Below are positions 24,070 through 34,000 of a stretch of 64,000 nt of DNA, in pieces; within the stretch, counting starts at the first letter, position 1; each line of letters opens with the position of its first letter. The DNA lies in assembly GCF_910592395.1 (NCBI RefSeq), contig NC_088317.1:1734001-1798000 (forward strand), read 5' to 3'. Below the pieces are notes generated by a model. That model was not told the origin of the DNA and made no database searches. It saw only the letters and a list, made by a program, of their open reading frames with translations. The position numbers and the translations under genes were made by a program. This stretch comes from Lineus longissimus. Lineage: Eukaryota > Nemertea > Pilidiophora > Heteronemertea > Lineidae.

Positions 24070-24297
24070 ATGTCAGATAGTGGTCTCCCTGGCATTTGCT
24101 TGCAATTTTTGTTGACATTCCACCACGATCTCAAGGACCTGGCTTTATCCAATGATACGTTCGCACGGGGGGAGTGGGGGAAGGGTGGAAGAGCCAGTCA
24201 CCCCCGTGGGAATTATACCTCCCGAAAGGATGTCTTCGGAAAGGGTAAGCACTTGTTAGCCAATAAAGACAAGATTTTAATCCCTCAGCTTCTTTGA
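24070..24297 (+). other. 75-codon ORF in constant segment, copy 2
   Basis: Second copy of the frame described at 22799. It differs from copy 1 by a silent Leu codon change and an Arg-to-Gly change (DVFGKGKH instead of DVFRKGKH). Coding status is unproven. Confidence 0.2.
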
Positions 24298-24531
24298 GGC
24301 ATTTGGAGAGACTTCTTGTCTAAACAGTACCATTTCGCCACCTCTAAGGCATACAATGGTAACTTATAAACACAAGACTTTCATCCTTGTCTTGGAGGTC
24401 TTTGACGGGCCTAGGCACTTCGAATCTTTATCAATGTTTTTAATGGTCAGTATTCTGGTCAGAATATGTATGCTATGCTTTGGTTTGCCATCTGACACGA
24501 GTGATCAGGTTTTAATCGTCTGATCAGAGTA

Positions 24532-24703
24532 GTTCTCTAATAGAGCGGATAGTGAGTCGAATGTGGTTCCGCCGTCTGACACAGTAAACCCAGCCGCAAT
24601 CCTCTGGGCCAGTCTGGCAACCAGAGCAGTTCTCTAATAGAGCAGATAGTGAGTCGAATGTGGTTTCACCGTCAGATACAGGAAACGCAGCCGCAATCCT
24701 CTG
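24532..24703 (+). repeat. 97-bp tandem array 3 (about 1.8 units)
   Basis: Landmark positions are 24552 and 24649. It is two units shorter than array 2, with identical boundaries. Its last unit has the 'gtttcaccgtcagatacagg' variant of array 2, consistent with internal loss of 97-bp units after outer duplication or with unequal exchange. Confidence 0.92.
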
Positions 24704-25146
24704 ATCAGAACAGATTATGCTTTTGTCCACTGCATAACGTCCTGACACAGGACAGCCTAGGTCTTTCTTGTGGTAGGGATACCAAGGTGTTGGGGCATAT
24801 TCCAGGAGAGGAAGGACTCTCTTGTCGTTGTTGACTTAAGATCGATGCGAGTCTTACTGTATGTTTCTGCAGAGGAAACCTGTGGTCTTGGTAATTTTGG
24901 GATATACCTTATACATCCTATCTTTAACTTTTTATGAACTGCCAAAAGTGATTCGTTCCCACTCTATTGTTTGTTTTTATCGGCCTCATCCTTCATCGGT
25001 GTGTAATATGACATAAATTTTGTCATATTTCCGTGATGGGATATATTTCAAATGATGTTATAAATCAATCAATATGGCAACCACTATACTCGCCTGTTGT
25101 GTCACACCGACTGTAACTAGCTAAAGAGGGAGGTAAGCTGTTATGG

Positions 25147-25374
25147 ATGTCAGATAGTGGTCTCCCTGGCATTTGCTTGCAATTTTTGTTGACATTCCAC
25201 CACGATCTCAAGGACCTGGCATTATCCAATGATACGTTCGCACGGGGGGAGTGGGGGAAGGGTGGAAGAGCCAGTCACCCCCGTGGGAATTATACCTCCC
25301 GAAAGGATGTCTTCAGAAAGGGTAAGCACTTGTTAGCCAATAAAGACAAGATTTTAATCCCTCAGCTTCTTTGA
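25147..25374 (+). other. 75-codon ORF in constant segment, copy 3
   Basis: Third copy of the frame described at 22799. The encoded protein is identical to copy 1; the nucleotide differences noted are silent. Coding status is unproven. Confidence 0.2.
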
Positions 25375-25666
25375 GGCATTTGGAGAGACTTCTTGTCTAA
25401 ACAGTACCATTTCGCCACCTCTAAGGCATACAATGGTAACTTATAAACACAAGACTTTGATCCTTGTCTTGGAGGTCTTTGACGGGCCTAGGCACTTCGA
25501 ATCTTTATCAATGTTTTTAATGGTCAGTATTCTGGTCAGAATATGTATGCTATGCTTTGGTATGGCCGCAATCGGGAATGTGACGTCAGAGGGACTAAAA
25601 TGAGTTCAGATGTTGATTAAGCAGGAAATCGTGTTGCCTATCAACCAACGGGCCTAGGCCCTTCAT

Positions 25667-26100
25667 ATCTGGCCATGAGGAGGAACAGCCAAAGAAACGA
25701 CCCTGACAAAATATTTAGCACGATAACTATTCAGAATGGTGTCTGTCCTTCCATCCATCATCATCGTGCATGTTTCTCTTTAGCACGCTATCTTTTCAGA
25801 ATGGTGTCAGTCCTTCCATCCGTCAACCCAGAATTCCGTCAACACAGAATGGCGTCTGTCTTTCAATCCGTCAACATGGTGCACATTCTGAAACTGTGAG
25901 ACACAGGCACAGCAAATCTGGCAATGAGGAAGAACAGCCAAAGAAATGACCTTAACAACAAATTTAGCATGATAACTATTCAGAATGGTGTCTGTCCTTC
26001 CATCCGTCAACACAGGATGGTGGCTGTCCTTTCATCCGTCAACACAGAATGGTGTCTGTCCTTCCATCCGTCAACCTGGTGCACGTTTTGTAACCGTAAG
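25667..26100 (+). repeat. 249-bp duplication with internal ~30-bp 'atccgtcaacac' repeats
   Basis: A block beginning 'atctgg' + 'aatgagga' + 'gaacagccaaagaaa' starts at 25667 and again at 25916 (offset 249). Both run into 'gataactattcagaatggtg' and then a variable run of a unit close to 30-37 bp, made of 'agaatggtgtctgtccttcc' followed by 'atccgtcaacac'. At least five 'ccgtcaac' occurrences are present (about 25819, 25867, 25999, 26036 and 26070). Frames such as 25985-26329 (+, 114 codons) run through the repeat and are not supported as genes. Flanking phrases 'gggactaaaatgagttcaga' (near 25592) and 'ggactaaaacgagttccag' (near 26139) are also related, so the duplicated region may extend further. 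Confidence 0.7.
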
Positions 26101-27092
26101 ATGTAGGCACTTCAAAACTAGCCATGAGGACAACCGATGGACTAAAACGAGTTCCAGTGTAATGTCACCTATCAACCAATGGGGTTGGCAGGCTTGTTTA
26201 TTGTTACTACATGTTGAGTTGTTCCACAGGGTTACGTCAATCGGGGATTGTAAAGTTCAGACAAATGTTTCTTTTGTTCTTTTAGGTAGAATTATGCACT
26301 TTTCCCACCAAATTGGTAAAAAATTATAATTCTTCGTTTTTTATCTTCCAGTGTTTTAGTCCATTTGAAAGTTGTACTTACTGATTTATACTCCTGCAGT
26401 GTTGATCAGATCCAGTCTCTACATTTCGCAAGAGTTCAGGACCCCATAGAACTATATCAGTGAAGAGAGAGGAATCAATGCCACACAATGATGATGACAT
26501 TGGAGCCAATTTGATACATGTAGGTGGATCAGTAGCGTTGCCTCATATCAAACTTTAGACCCTTTTCTAAACTCAATTGATAAACTCTAACTCAAGCCCT
26601 GACCCATTGTTGGTGATAAATAAAACTGTTGGGGCTGTGCCCAGGGTGGAAATGTCTGCTGAAGAAGCAATTTAAACAAAGTCATGGGTGTTATGTCTAA
26701 TCAAGAGTATTTATTTGTTGTCTCTTCTTTTCAGGCAAGAATCAAATTCTGAGAGCATCAGTCGACCACTTCAGACCGAAGAGAGAATGAGGTTTTTTGG
26801 TTCAAATGGTGGCAAATTGGTCTATCATCCTGGGTTACAGAGTAACGGCATCATTGGTTTCAAGTCTGGAGCCACACAGCGAGATTGATGCACGAAGTCT
26901 ACCATGAAAGGACACAGGAAAGATAAATGATATCCATAGTTACACAGCAAACCTGCCCCTGACTTCAGTCACAATGCAGCTGATGGCTTTGTCAATCGTT
27001 TCAGGCCATTTCAATGCTGCACAAAAGCTTTTCAGTGAGATTCTTTCAATCTTTTTCACATTTTTCACTAATCCATCACAAGTATTTGTATT
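26101..27092. other. Non-coding stretch, nothing recognised
   Basis: No gene or clear repeat beyond the tail of the preceding duplication. The frame 26688-26888 (+, 66 codons) has no recognised domain. Confidence 0.45.
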
Positions 27093-28145
27093 TCGCTAGA
27101 TATTTGATGGTTAAGAATTCATGCAGAGATATTGCACTTTTTACCTTTTCAGTTTTGAAGTCGAGAATCAGATCGGACCGGAATTCATTGTCCGAGGTTA
27201 TCTGACGTGGGGAGTCGTGCACCAAATTTCAGGTTCATAGCTTTAGCGGTTAAGAAACGTGCCATATTTACACTCAAACAGCCAATTTACACCATTTGAC
27301 CTACGTGAAAAGTAGGTCAAATCAATAACCCGTATGATATGTGATGTATCCTTGCTAGGATATATTATCGAAAATGATTCACTTATAAGAGAGATATCAT
27401 ACTTTTTAGGTTTTCACTTTTTGCCTGCTGATGGCTAAGTCAAGAATTAGATTGGACCGAAATAAGTGTCTGAGGTCATCTGACCTGGAGGGGCCTGTGT
27501 ACAAGGTTTCAAGTTCATAGACTTACTACATGTAGCAGTTAAGAAATGTGCCACGGTTTTTGAAACAGGATACAGACGACAACGAACGATGACAGACGAT
27601 GACGGATGACTGATGACTGACGACTGACGACTACGGCGACTATGATGACTAGGGCGACAGACGCCGGACACTGCGGTATTGTACAGACTGTGGGACCTAG
27701 ACATGAATTATTTGCTGTGCAGTTGCAAGAAAGAGTACCTACCATAACAATATTATTGAAAACGAGTAATTGATAAGATATTGCACTTTTTACCTTTTCA
27801 GTTTTGAAGTTGAGAATCAGATCGGACTGGAATTCGTTGTCAGAGGTTATCTGACGTAGGGAGTCATGTGTACCAAATTTCAGGTTCATAGCTTTTGCGG
27901 TTAAGAAATGTGCCATACTTACACTCACAGCCAATTTACACCATTTACACCTTGGAATACCTACCATAAATATATTATTAAAAACGATTCACTTATAAGA
28001 GAGACATCACACTTTTTAGGTTTTCACTTTTGGCCTGCTGATGGCTATAAGTCAAGAATCAGATCGGACCGAAATCAGTGTCTGAGGTCACCTGACCTGG
28101 AGAGTCCTGGCAGTTAAGAAACGTACCACTTTTTTTTAAACCTGA
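27093..28145 (+). repeat. A-B-A'-B' diverged repeat modules
   Basis: Module A ('agatattgcactttttacct' + 'tttcagttttgaag') is at 27127 and 27776 (offset 649). Module B ('acttataagagaga' + 'actttttaggttttcac') is at 27381 and 27991 (offset 610). A and B are themselves related: each continues with 'agtcaagaat'/'gtcgagaatc', 'agat(c/t)ggaccg', 'gtctgaggtcatctgacctg'-like and 'ggttaagaaa(c/t)gtgcca' phrases. The first A-B pair is followed by a GAC/GAT-rich stretch (27570-27680) ending 'gacagacgccggacactgcg'. This organisation resembles a dispersed invertebrate repeat family that I cannot name with confidence. Minus frames 27447-27704 and 27539-27967 are by-products. Confidence 0.7.
27294..27322. 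repeat. Perfect 11-bp hairpin inside module A
   Basis: 'atttgacctac' (27294-27304) and 'gtaggtcaaat' (27312-27322) are exact reverse complements around the 7-base loop 'gtgaaaa'. The second A module has 'acaccatttacaccttgg' here instead, so the hairpin is specific to the first copy. Confidence 0.8.
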
Positions 28146-28841
28146 CACAGATGACATGGACAGTGAGGATCCTGGCTCTATATGTGGACGTCTCATCAGA
28201 AAGATGAGATCCATGGTGGAGCATCTTCACAGTTAGAATACGCAGTCACGTCACACTTGGTAACGACATGAGCTTCCAATCGTTCAGTAGCCAGGGTGCC
28301 AGTGATTATTGTGAATGACAGACTCCACTATAGAGCAGTCTGCTCCTTCACTTCCCTTCAACCATGTAAACACATCTATTTTCCCAACATCAAATGATTT
28401 TTATCAAAAACAGCTCATTTCCACAGACATTCCTTTTTTGATTTCATGGTTTCTACTGTAAAAGTGAACGGGAAGCTTCTCCAATTAAATGCCTTACTCC
28501 ATTGAACATTCACTAAGTCAATGCATTTTCAATCTGTGCACAAAAACCCTCCCCTTTTCACCAACTTGTCATTTTTGCTTCCTGCACTTCACCGCCGCAA
28601 GCTCTTGCTGAGAGCGAGTTCATGTTTTGAATGTATGTGTATTTTTGCAATATCTTCGTACCAGATTGTTACCTTTCTCCGTGCCAACGATGTATTCCTT
28701 TGTCTCCTCAATGAATAGTTAGTGTGCAGAAACCTTGTGTAATTTGTCAGTTTTTCTATACAAGAGTAGGGGTAGGAGACTCGAATTCTAACTGTATTAC
28801 TTTGTTTTGTCATCTTGAGGTGTATTGCTTGATATAATAAT
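28146..28841. other. Non-coding stretch, possibly 3' UTR of a retroelement
   Basis: No domain-bearing frame. The frames 28521-28718 (+) and 28589-28813 (-) overlap and are not recognised. The sequence just before the following 3'-tail feature may belong to the same truncated retroelement, but no reverse transcriptase or endonuclease motif was found. Confidence 0.35.
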
Positions 28842-28938
28842 TTGTATTATTGTAAGGGACCGATGGCCTTAATCATTAATAAAAGTTTATTATTATTATT
28901 ATTATATTATTATCATTATTATTATTACTATTATCATA
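28842..28938 (+). mobile_element. Probable 3' end of a non-LTR retrotransposon with (TTA)n tail
   Basis: The phrase 'gggaccgatggccttaatca' followed by 'ttaataaaag' and an imperfect (TTA)n run (28887-28938, interrupted by ATC triplets) has the layout of a LINE 3' end: polyadenylation-like 'aataaa' immediately before a microsatellite tail. The phrase resembles 3' termini I associate with CR1-like elements of marine invertebrates. That attribution is from memory and not proven. The 5' part and any coding region are absent, as expected for 5'-truncated insertions. Confidence 0.45.
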
Positions 28939-28983
28939 GTTAAATAAGGAAATGCAATAATGTGAGCATCAAGGATCTGGGCA

Positions 28984-29030
28984 CGACGACGGACACTGCG
29001 TGATGGTAAAGGCTCACAGGTGAGCCAAAA
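28984..29030 (+). repeat. GACGACGG...GGCTCAC-AG-GTGAGCC repeat end
   Basis: 'acgacgacggacactgcg' is followed by a 7-bp inverted repeat ggctcac / gtgagcc (29011-29026, two-base loop) and then an A-run. The same 'ggacactgcg' phrase closes the first A-B module near 27667-27676, so this is probably the right-hand end of the same dispersed family, separated from it by later insertions including the retroelement tail. Confidence 0.55.
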
Positions 29031-32000
29031 AGGCCCCTGCTATGCTAAATTTCTGCAGGAGGAGATTTTAATAGGAGCAAGCTATCCACCATAAGATGCT
29101 GTTCTAGTTTTCATCTTTGAAGTGTACCGCCACTGTTTCTCCTTCATTAGCTCCGGAACAGCGCCAAACAATGCTTAATTACACCTGAAACATTGGCGAA
29201 CTCTGTCGCTAACAATGGCGCGGTCGATTCTCTCGTGGAATCGCGGTGATCTCATCGCTAATCGATGGCGATTACGTCATACCTATTGTCCGTTGCTCCC
29301 TAAACGACTGCATGTGGCACTCGGTGAGAAAGTAGCATCATACGCTTCGATGGTCTTAGGAAATCAACACTGAGTGAATTGTTAAGTTCGCATTGAACTT
29401 TTGAAAGGCGCAGGCTATAGTCATAATCATGGCCACAGGATATAAAGCAGAAAACATCATGCAAACAGTATAATATTCATCACCATTTGCAAGCTGCTTT
29501 AGTACAGCGCCTTTCAAGTTTCACTGTTTTCATGATAAAGACTGCCGCCCAACGCATAACTTATCGTAAAGGTCTCGTGCCAAGCCAGCAAAAGCTTGTC
29601 TATACGCAGGGCTTGTTAAGACAGCCGTCTGAAATATGGACATATTCTATCTCGAGTTAAAATCTGGACTATCAAAGAAAAACAAGAAAATAGTGCTGCA
29701 ATTCCAACAAGAAATTGCAGATAGCGAATGATATGAAAATTTCATTCATTCGAGTTGCGTTGACCTTGGCTTTCACAGAAATCTGATGAAATTTCGGCTT
29801 ATCTCTACGATTCGGTTAGCCTTAGTGGCTATCGGATACCACAATGTTAGCTCTTTAGTTAATTTCTAACCATTGATATGATGTTTTGAGTAACTGCCAC
29901 AGAAACGTGACTCAGACTGCAAACAGGGTTCGTCCCACTGCCAATTGAGTCTTCTTGCAATACATTTGTACATGTGATAGTGTACACCAATGCACTGACA
30001 CGTGGATCCAACACGCATTGAAATTGAGCCTTACGTGGCATAACTTTTTTGTTTATTTTGAATGTGACAACCAAAGATCAAAGTGGCTTTAATATTTGAT
30101 GGATGGAGGTTGTGGAGATTGTGATTCCTATCAGAGGGGGGGTTCAAACAAGTTTTCGAATCCTTTGGGGCAGATCAAGTGGTTGGCCACATTTTCATCA
30201 AATAATCAGATTTTTATATATTGATAGTCTTTTTCTCAAAATTGTAAATTTCCTCAGATTTTGACCCAAAACGCTTCTGCGACATAAATTCGACATTAGT
30301 TATGAACACGCCCCTCAACTCTCCCAAAAATTAACCTTGATCTAACAACACGTTTTTGCTAAAAGGTTGTGCAGCACTTTAAAAGCGAACTTCCTGTATT
30401 TGATACATCACATCATAAATCCAACCCAGCGACAGCCAGTCTACCTTCTTCTTCACAACACCACAAATCTCCCCGCAACAAGTTTTTGCAAAATGTAATA
30501 ACACTCAATTACAATACCATCTCGTACTTCTTGCCGCAGACATTAAAAGATGACTTGGCGCATGTTGTCGGCTCTGATAATCTGGTGCCATGATGTCTGT
30601 CCATTGCTCCAAGGAGCGAGCCAAATGCTCGTTGGATCAGTGAGTTTTTGTTACGAGCCTTTAAAGTAATACTGTTATTACATTTATATAGCATTTCTTC
30701 AAAAAGTTGATACAGTTTTTATACAAAAGATATATAGACGGCTTCTTTCATCCATTTCTGTTGGTAACTACTTTAGCATTTGGCAGCACCTAAGCCTAAT
30801 TGTCAACCTGGCAACTGAAGTATTTTGTGACAAAACGACCCAACACCAAATGCTGATGACCTTTTCCACTTGCTTTGGAATCAACTTCAAGGTTGTTGTC
30901 GTAACTTTCAACCCGTCTTAAAAACAAACTAAACATTGCCAAACTATCAAAACCATATTAATAGCTGGAACGTTTCAGAAACACTTGGCCCTTCTGGTTA
31001 AATTATGCCACAGCTAATTAACACTCGATAAGATGAAAGATAAGCGCCTTAAAAACACCTTTCATCAAGTTTTCCAGGATTACAAAAACCAGAATTCTCT
31101 AAAGCGTAATCTTTGTGCCAAGCTCAATCTCCTGTGAGGTAAATGATCTGATGGTAATGTCGGAAAAAGTTGCTTTGTGGAATCAATTAGTTCAAAGCCC
31201 TGTTTTGCTCTAAAAGAGGCTATCATTCTACCGGTTAGGTTTGCGAGGACAAAATATAATGTCTTATCATTAGTTCAAAACACTTTCAATACCATGCCCC
31301 CTGGAACACTTTATACTCAAGAGTAAAACCTTTATTGTTTGTCACTCTGTGGATGTTTGCACCAGAATCTGCCTAAAAAAGAAGTAACTGAGCGCACAAC
31401 ATCGCATCACACCAACACAAAGCAAAAACACGCCTTTTGCACCTGAAATTGCCTTCGACACCAATTCACTTCACAACACAATACGCCAACACAAGTGTCA
31501 CAGTGTATTTGACAGTAAAATGAGCAGCCCGCGGGTAACGCTCCCAAACAACACGGAGCAAACTCAATCAAAATCACGCCAAACTCAATCATGGAATACG
31601 GCAGCAACATGTGACACCCGAGCCAATTGAAACAATAACGCAGGTGATAATGAGGCTCTGTTTGATAATGAGGCTCCGCTGACAATGCGAGCTGAGCATC
31701 AGGTGTAAGCGCTGAACTTCAAAGAGTACGCCATCGGAAACGGTCGACCGTCATCATTATTGCTGCGGTACGCTGAAAATTGTCCCGTTGGAACGTGTAA
31801 TAAGACACACCGTGGAATGAATGGAACAAAAGAAGACATTAGTGTGAAGACCGTGTCATTTGACTTGCAAGTTTTGCTATTTTTAGAAGGATTTTTATCC
31901 TTAACGTTTATTTTTTTGGAAAATTTCCGGAAAGCATTTACGACTTGCAGTACATGTATTCTGGTGTATGAAGGGGTTTTTTGGTTCTGTTCTGTGAAAG

Positions 32001-32640
32001 ATATTAGTATTTGAGTATTTGGGGGAAGATTTTAGTCAATTCACCATCAAAATCAGAAATCACTCTCTTCCTAAGAGGGTTAACCAACATTCGTGCCATT
32101 CTGAACCCACGTATCAATAACCCAATCTCACACCAAAGCATCTAACACAATCAATACACTCCTGACTCTGCGGGGGTCAGGTTTGCAAAAAATGAACCTC
32201 GGGGCCTGAAGGCATTGTTATTTAGACGCACAGAGGTGGAAAATTGGCTTATGAATTCCTTCGAAAAACCTAATGATCTTTCCAAGGTAGAGTCCAGTTT
32301 CCGGGTAAGGTTGATTAAAACCTCGTGAGAAACTTGCAGTCCTTATGTTAAATATTGACATCTTTGTGCTCGATTTCATCTCATCTTGACCTGGATTAGA
32401 AGTACATAAATGCACAGATATGCAGTTAAGATTCCATGTGTACGATGAAACTGACCCAAATGTTGCCGGGGGTGTGATACTTTCCAATCTCTGCCTATTT
32501 CAAGTGAACTTGGCACAAATACAGTACAGTTAACTCTATCAATGCACATGAAGTGCTGGCCATCTTATGCTGAATCTGAATCAAATTTCACTCTAAATCC
32601 ATTTCAACTAAAACTTGCACTGATTCAGTGTATATCAGTG
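29031..32640. other. Long non-coding stretch with CpG-rich island near 29.1-29.3 kb
   Basis: No gene. 29140-29300 is conspicuous: 'ctccggaacagcgcc', 'aacaatggcgcggtcgattc', 'cgtggaatcgcggtgatctc' and 'gctaatcgatggcgattacg' give many CGs and GATTA/ATCGAT motifs in otherwise AT-rich DNA. It is a candidate conserved regulatory element. The remainder (29.4-32.6 kb) is unique. Frames such as 31407-31685 (minus, 92 codons) and 31760-32014 (plus, 84 codons) have no recognised domain. Confidence 0.4.
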
Positions 32641-34000
32641 TAAGCAATACCGATATTCTTATGGTGAATCTGAGGTTTCTGGGTGTCGACTTTTGTCATG
32701 ATACTCCAAGGGAGTTTGCGTCCATGACAAAGAGGGGTCTGGTGGTCAGGGCTCGAGGGCTGCAACTCAGACAAGTACCTTCCAGGAGACTGGTTGACTA
32801 AGTTGGGATGAAGGGGTCGCAACGGGAGGTAGATGTGATAAAGGCCAGTGAATGTGATATAAAGATCACAGGAACTCAAATCACGAAGGTAGAAGTCCAC
32901 TGCATTGTTGTACTCAGTGAGGATGAAACAGCCAAGAGTGACTTGTGACTAATGTGAGTTAAAAGAATTAAAGGAATGCTAGGAACCCAGACAAAGGTTT
33001 CTATGGAGGGAAAGACCTATAATTATTTATACTGATGACTTCACCTCACTGCCACCTCAATCGCTTGATAGCAGAGCCTATGATTAAACTCAGTGAACCT
33101 TACCCGGAGGTCCACCATCTTCCGGATTCCGGTTTTACCAAGGTTACTACGGCCGTTGCCGGGACCAATCCACGATATCAGAACTGTATAATTACGACAA
33201 ACGAGTGCCCTTGGCTCAACTCAGCACCAGGCGGCCGTGACAACCCGAGACTCGATGCACCCAAACCTCCCGTGAGCGCCATCATTTCGATGAATACACC
33301 TCAGAACACATACCAGGCTGACCTTAAACCCTGACTCTGGTGCAGCCCCAAAGGAACCACAATGTGCCTGTATAAAGATTCTGTGGAAATCCACAGAAAT
33401 GACCAATCGCCCACAATCCCAAACAAGACTCATACGCCACAGAGATGTGATGATATCCTCAGGACAATAGGCTGCACTGTCCTTAACTCAACTCCAACAC
33501 AGTTACAATCCCATTCAGATAACAATGTGCCCATCTTCTCCCACTATCAAAGTAATGGCAACCAGTTGTTAGCTTTACCCCCTCCTGCCCTGCATCCTTT
33601 GTTGGTGTAGAAGACCTCCACAATCAACCCGCATCTAATCCACACTTAACCCAAACAAAAGCACCCCCATAACCTTGAAATCTAGCTTTCAAATTCCTGA
33701 TGAATGCCAGTGTCGAGTTTTCAATTCAATTTCATGTCACATGCAGGTCAAATTAACTGCATTAAAACATTCTGTGGGACCACACCCAAATATCTGAATC
33801 ATGGAGTTATGTGGCAAAGTCATAGGCAGTCAATCATTTCGAGTTTAAGGCTTAGTTTGCTTTCAACTCTCTTCAAGAAAGTATATAACATAGCCAGGGC
33901 CCATGGTATCTAGGATGGTGCCATAGCCCCAACCACCTCTAAGTTGACTTCAGAACACTTTCCGATGACAGAGTATTTCATCTCCAATATGGAGCATCAA
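32641..34000. other. Non-coding stretch with proline-rich chance ORFs
   Basis: Two plus frames (33035-33334, 99 codons; 33362-33610, 82 codons) follow each other, and minus frames overlap them (32625-32900, 33221-33433). Composition is rich in Pro, Thr, Asn and His, which reflects C/A-rich DNA. No domain, signal peptide or membrane segment was recognised. If this were a gene fragment it would be a degenerate one. Confidence 0.35.

Larger units (their letters stand above)
21811..25560 (+). repeat. Compound tandem array: three ~1.1-1.36 kb units with nested 97-bp arrays
   Basis: The landmark 'gtcagtattctggtcagaat' occurs at 21811, 23175, 24446 and 25523, so three complete units of 1364, 1271 and 1077 bp are followed by a stub that ends near 25560 at 'tatgctttgg'. 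Each unit is a constant part of about 880 bp plus an inner 97-bp tandem array. The length differences (93 and 194 bp) are explained almost exactly by different numbers of 97-bp repeats. The constant parts are nearly identical, with scattered single-base changes and a 4-bp indel ('gttttta' against 'gtttgttttta'), so the outer amplification is recent. Inside each constant part is a 9-bp inverted repeat aatatgaca / tgtcatatt (for example 22657-22681). No transposase-like frame or terminal inverted repeats were seen. Confidence 0.93.

Noticed and set aside
21897-24703. CRISPR array
   Set aside because: The 97-bp units are contiguous and identical along their whole length; there are no unique spacers, and the DNA appears eukaryotic.
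21824-24748. Family of cysteine-containing ~100-codon proteins on the minus strand of the 97-bp arrays
   Set aside because: 97 bp is not a multiple of three, so the same peptide appears in successive frames; this is a signature of repeat-generated ORFs.
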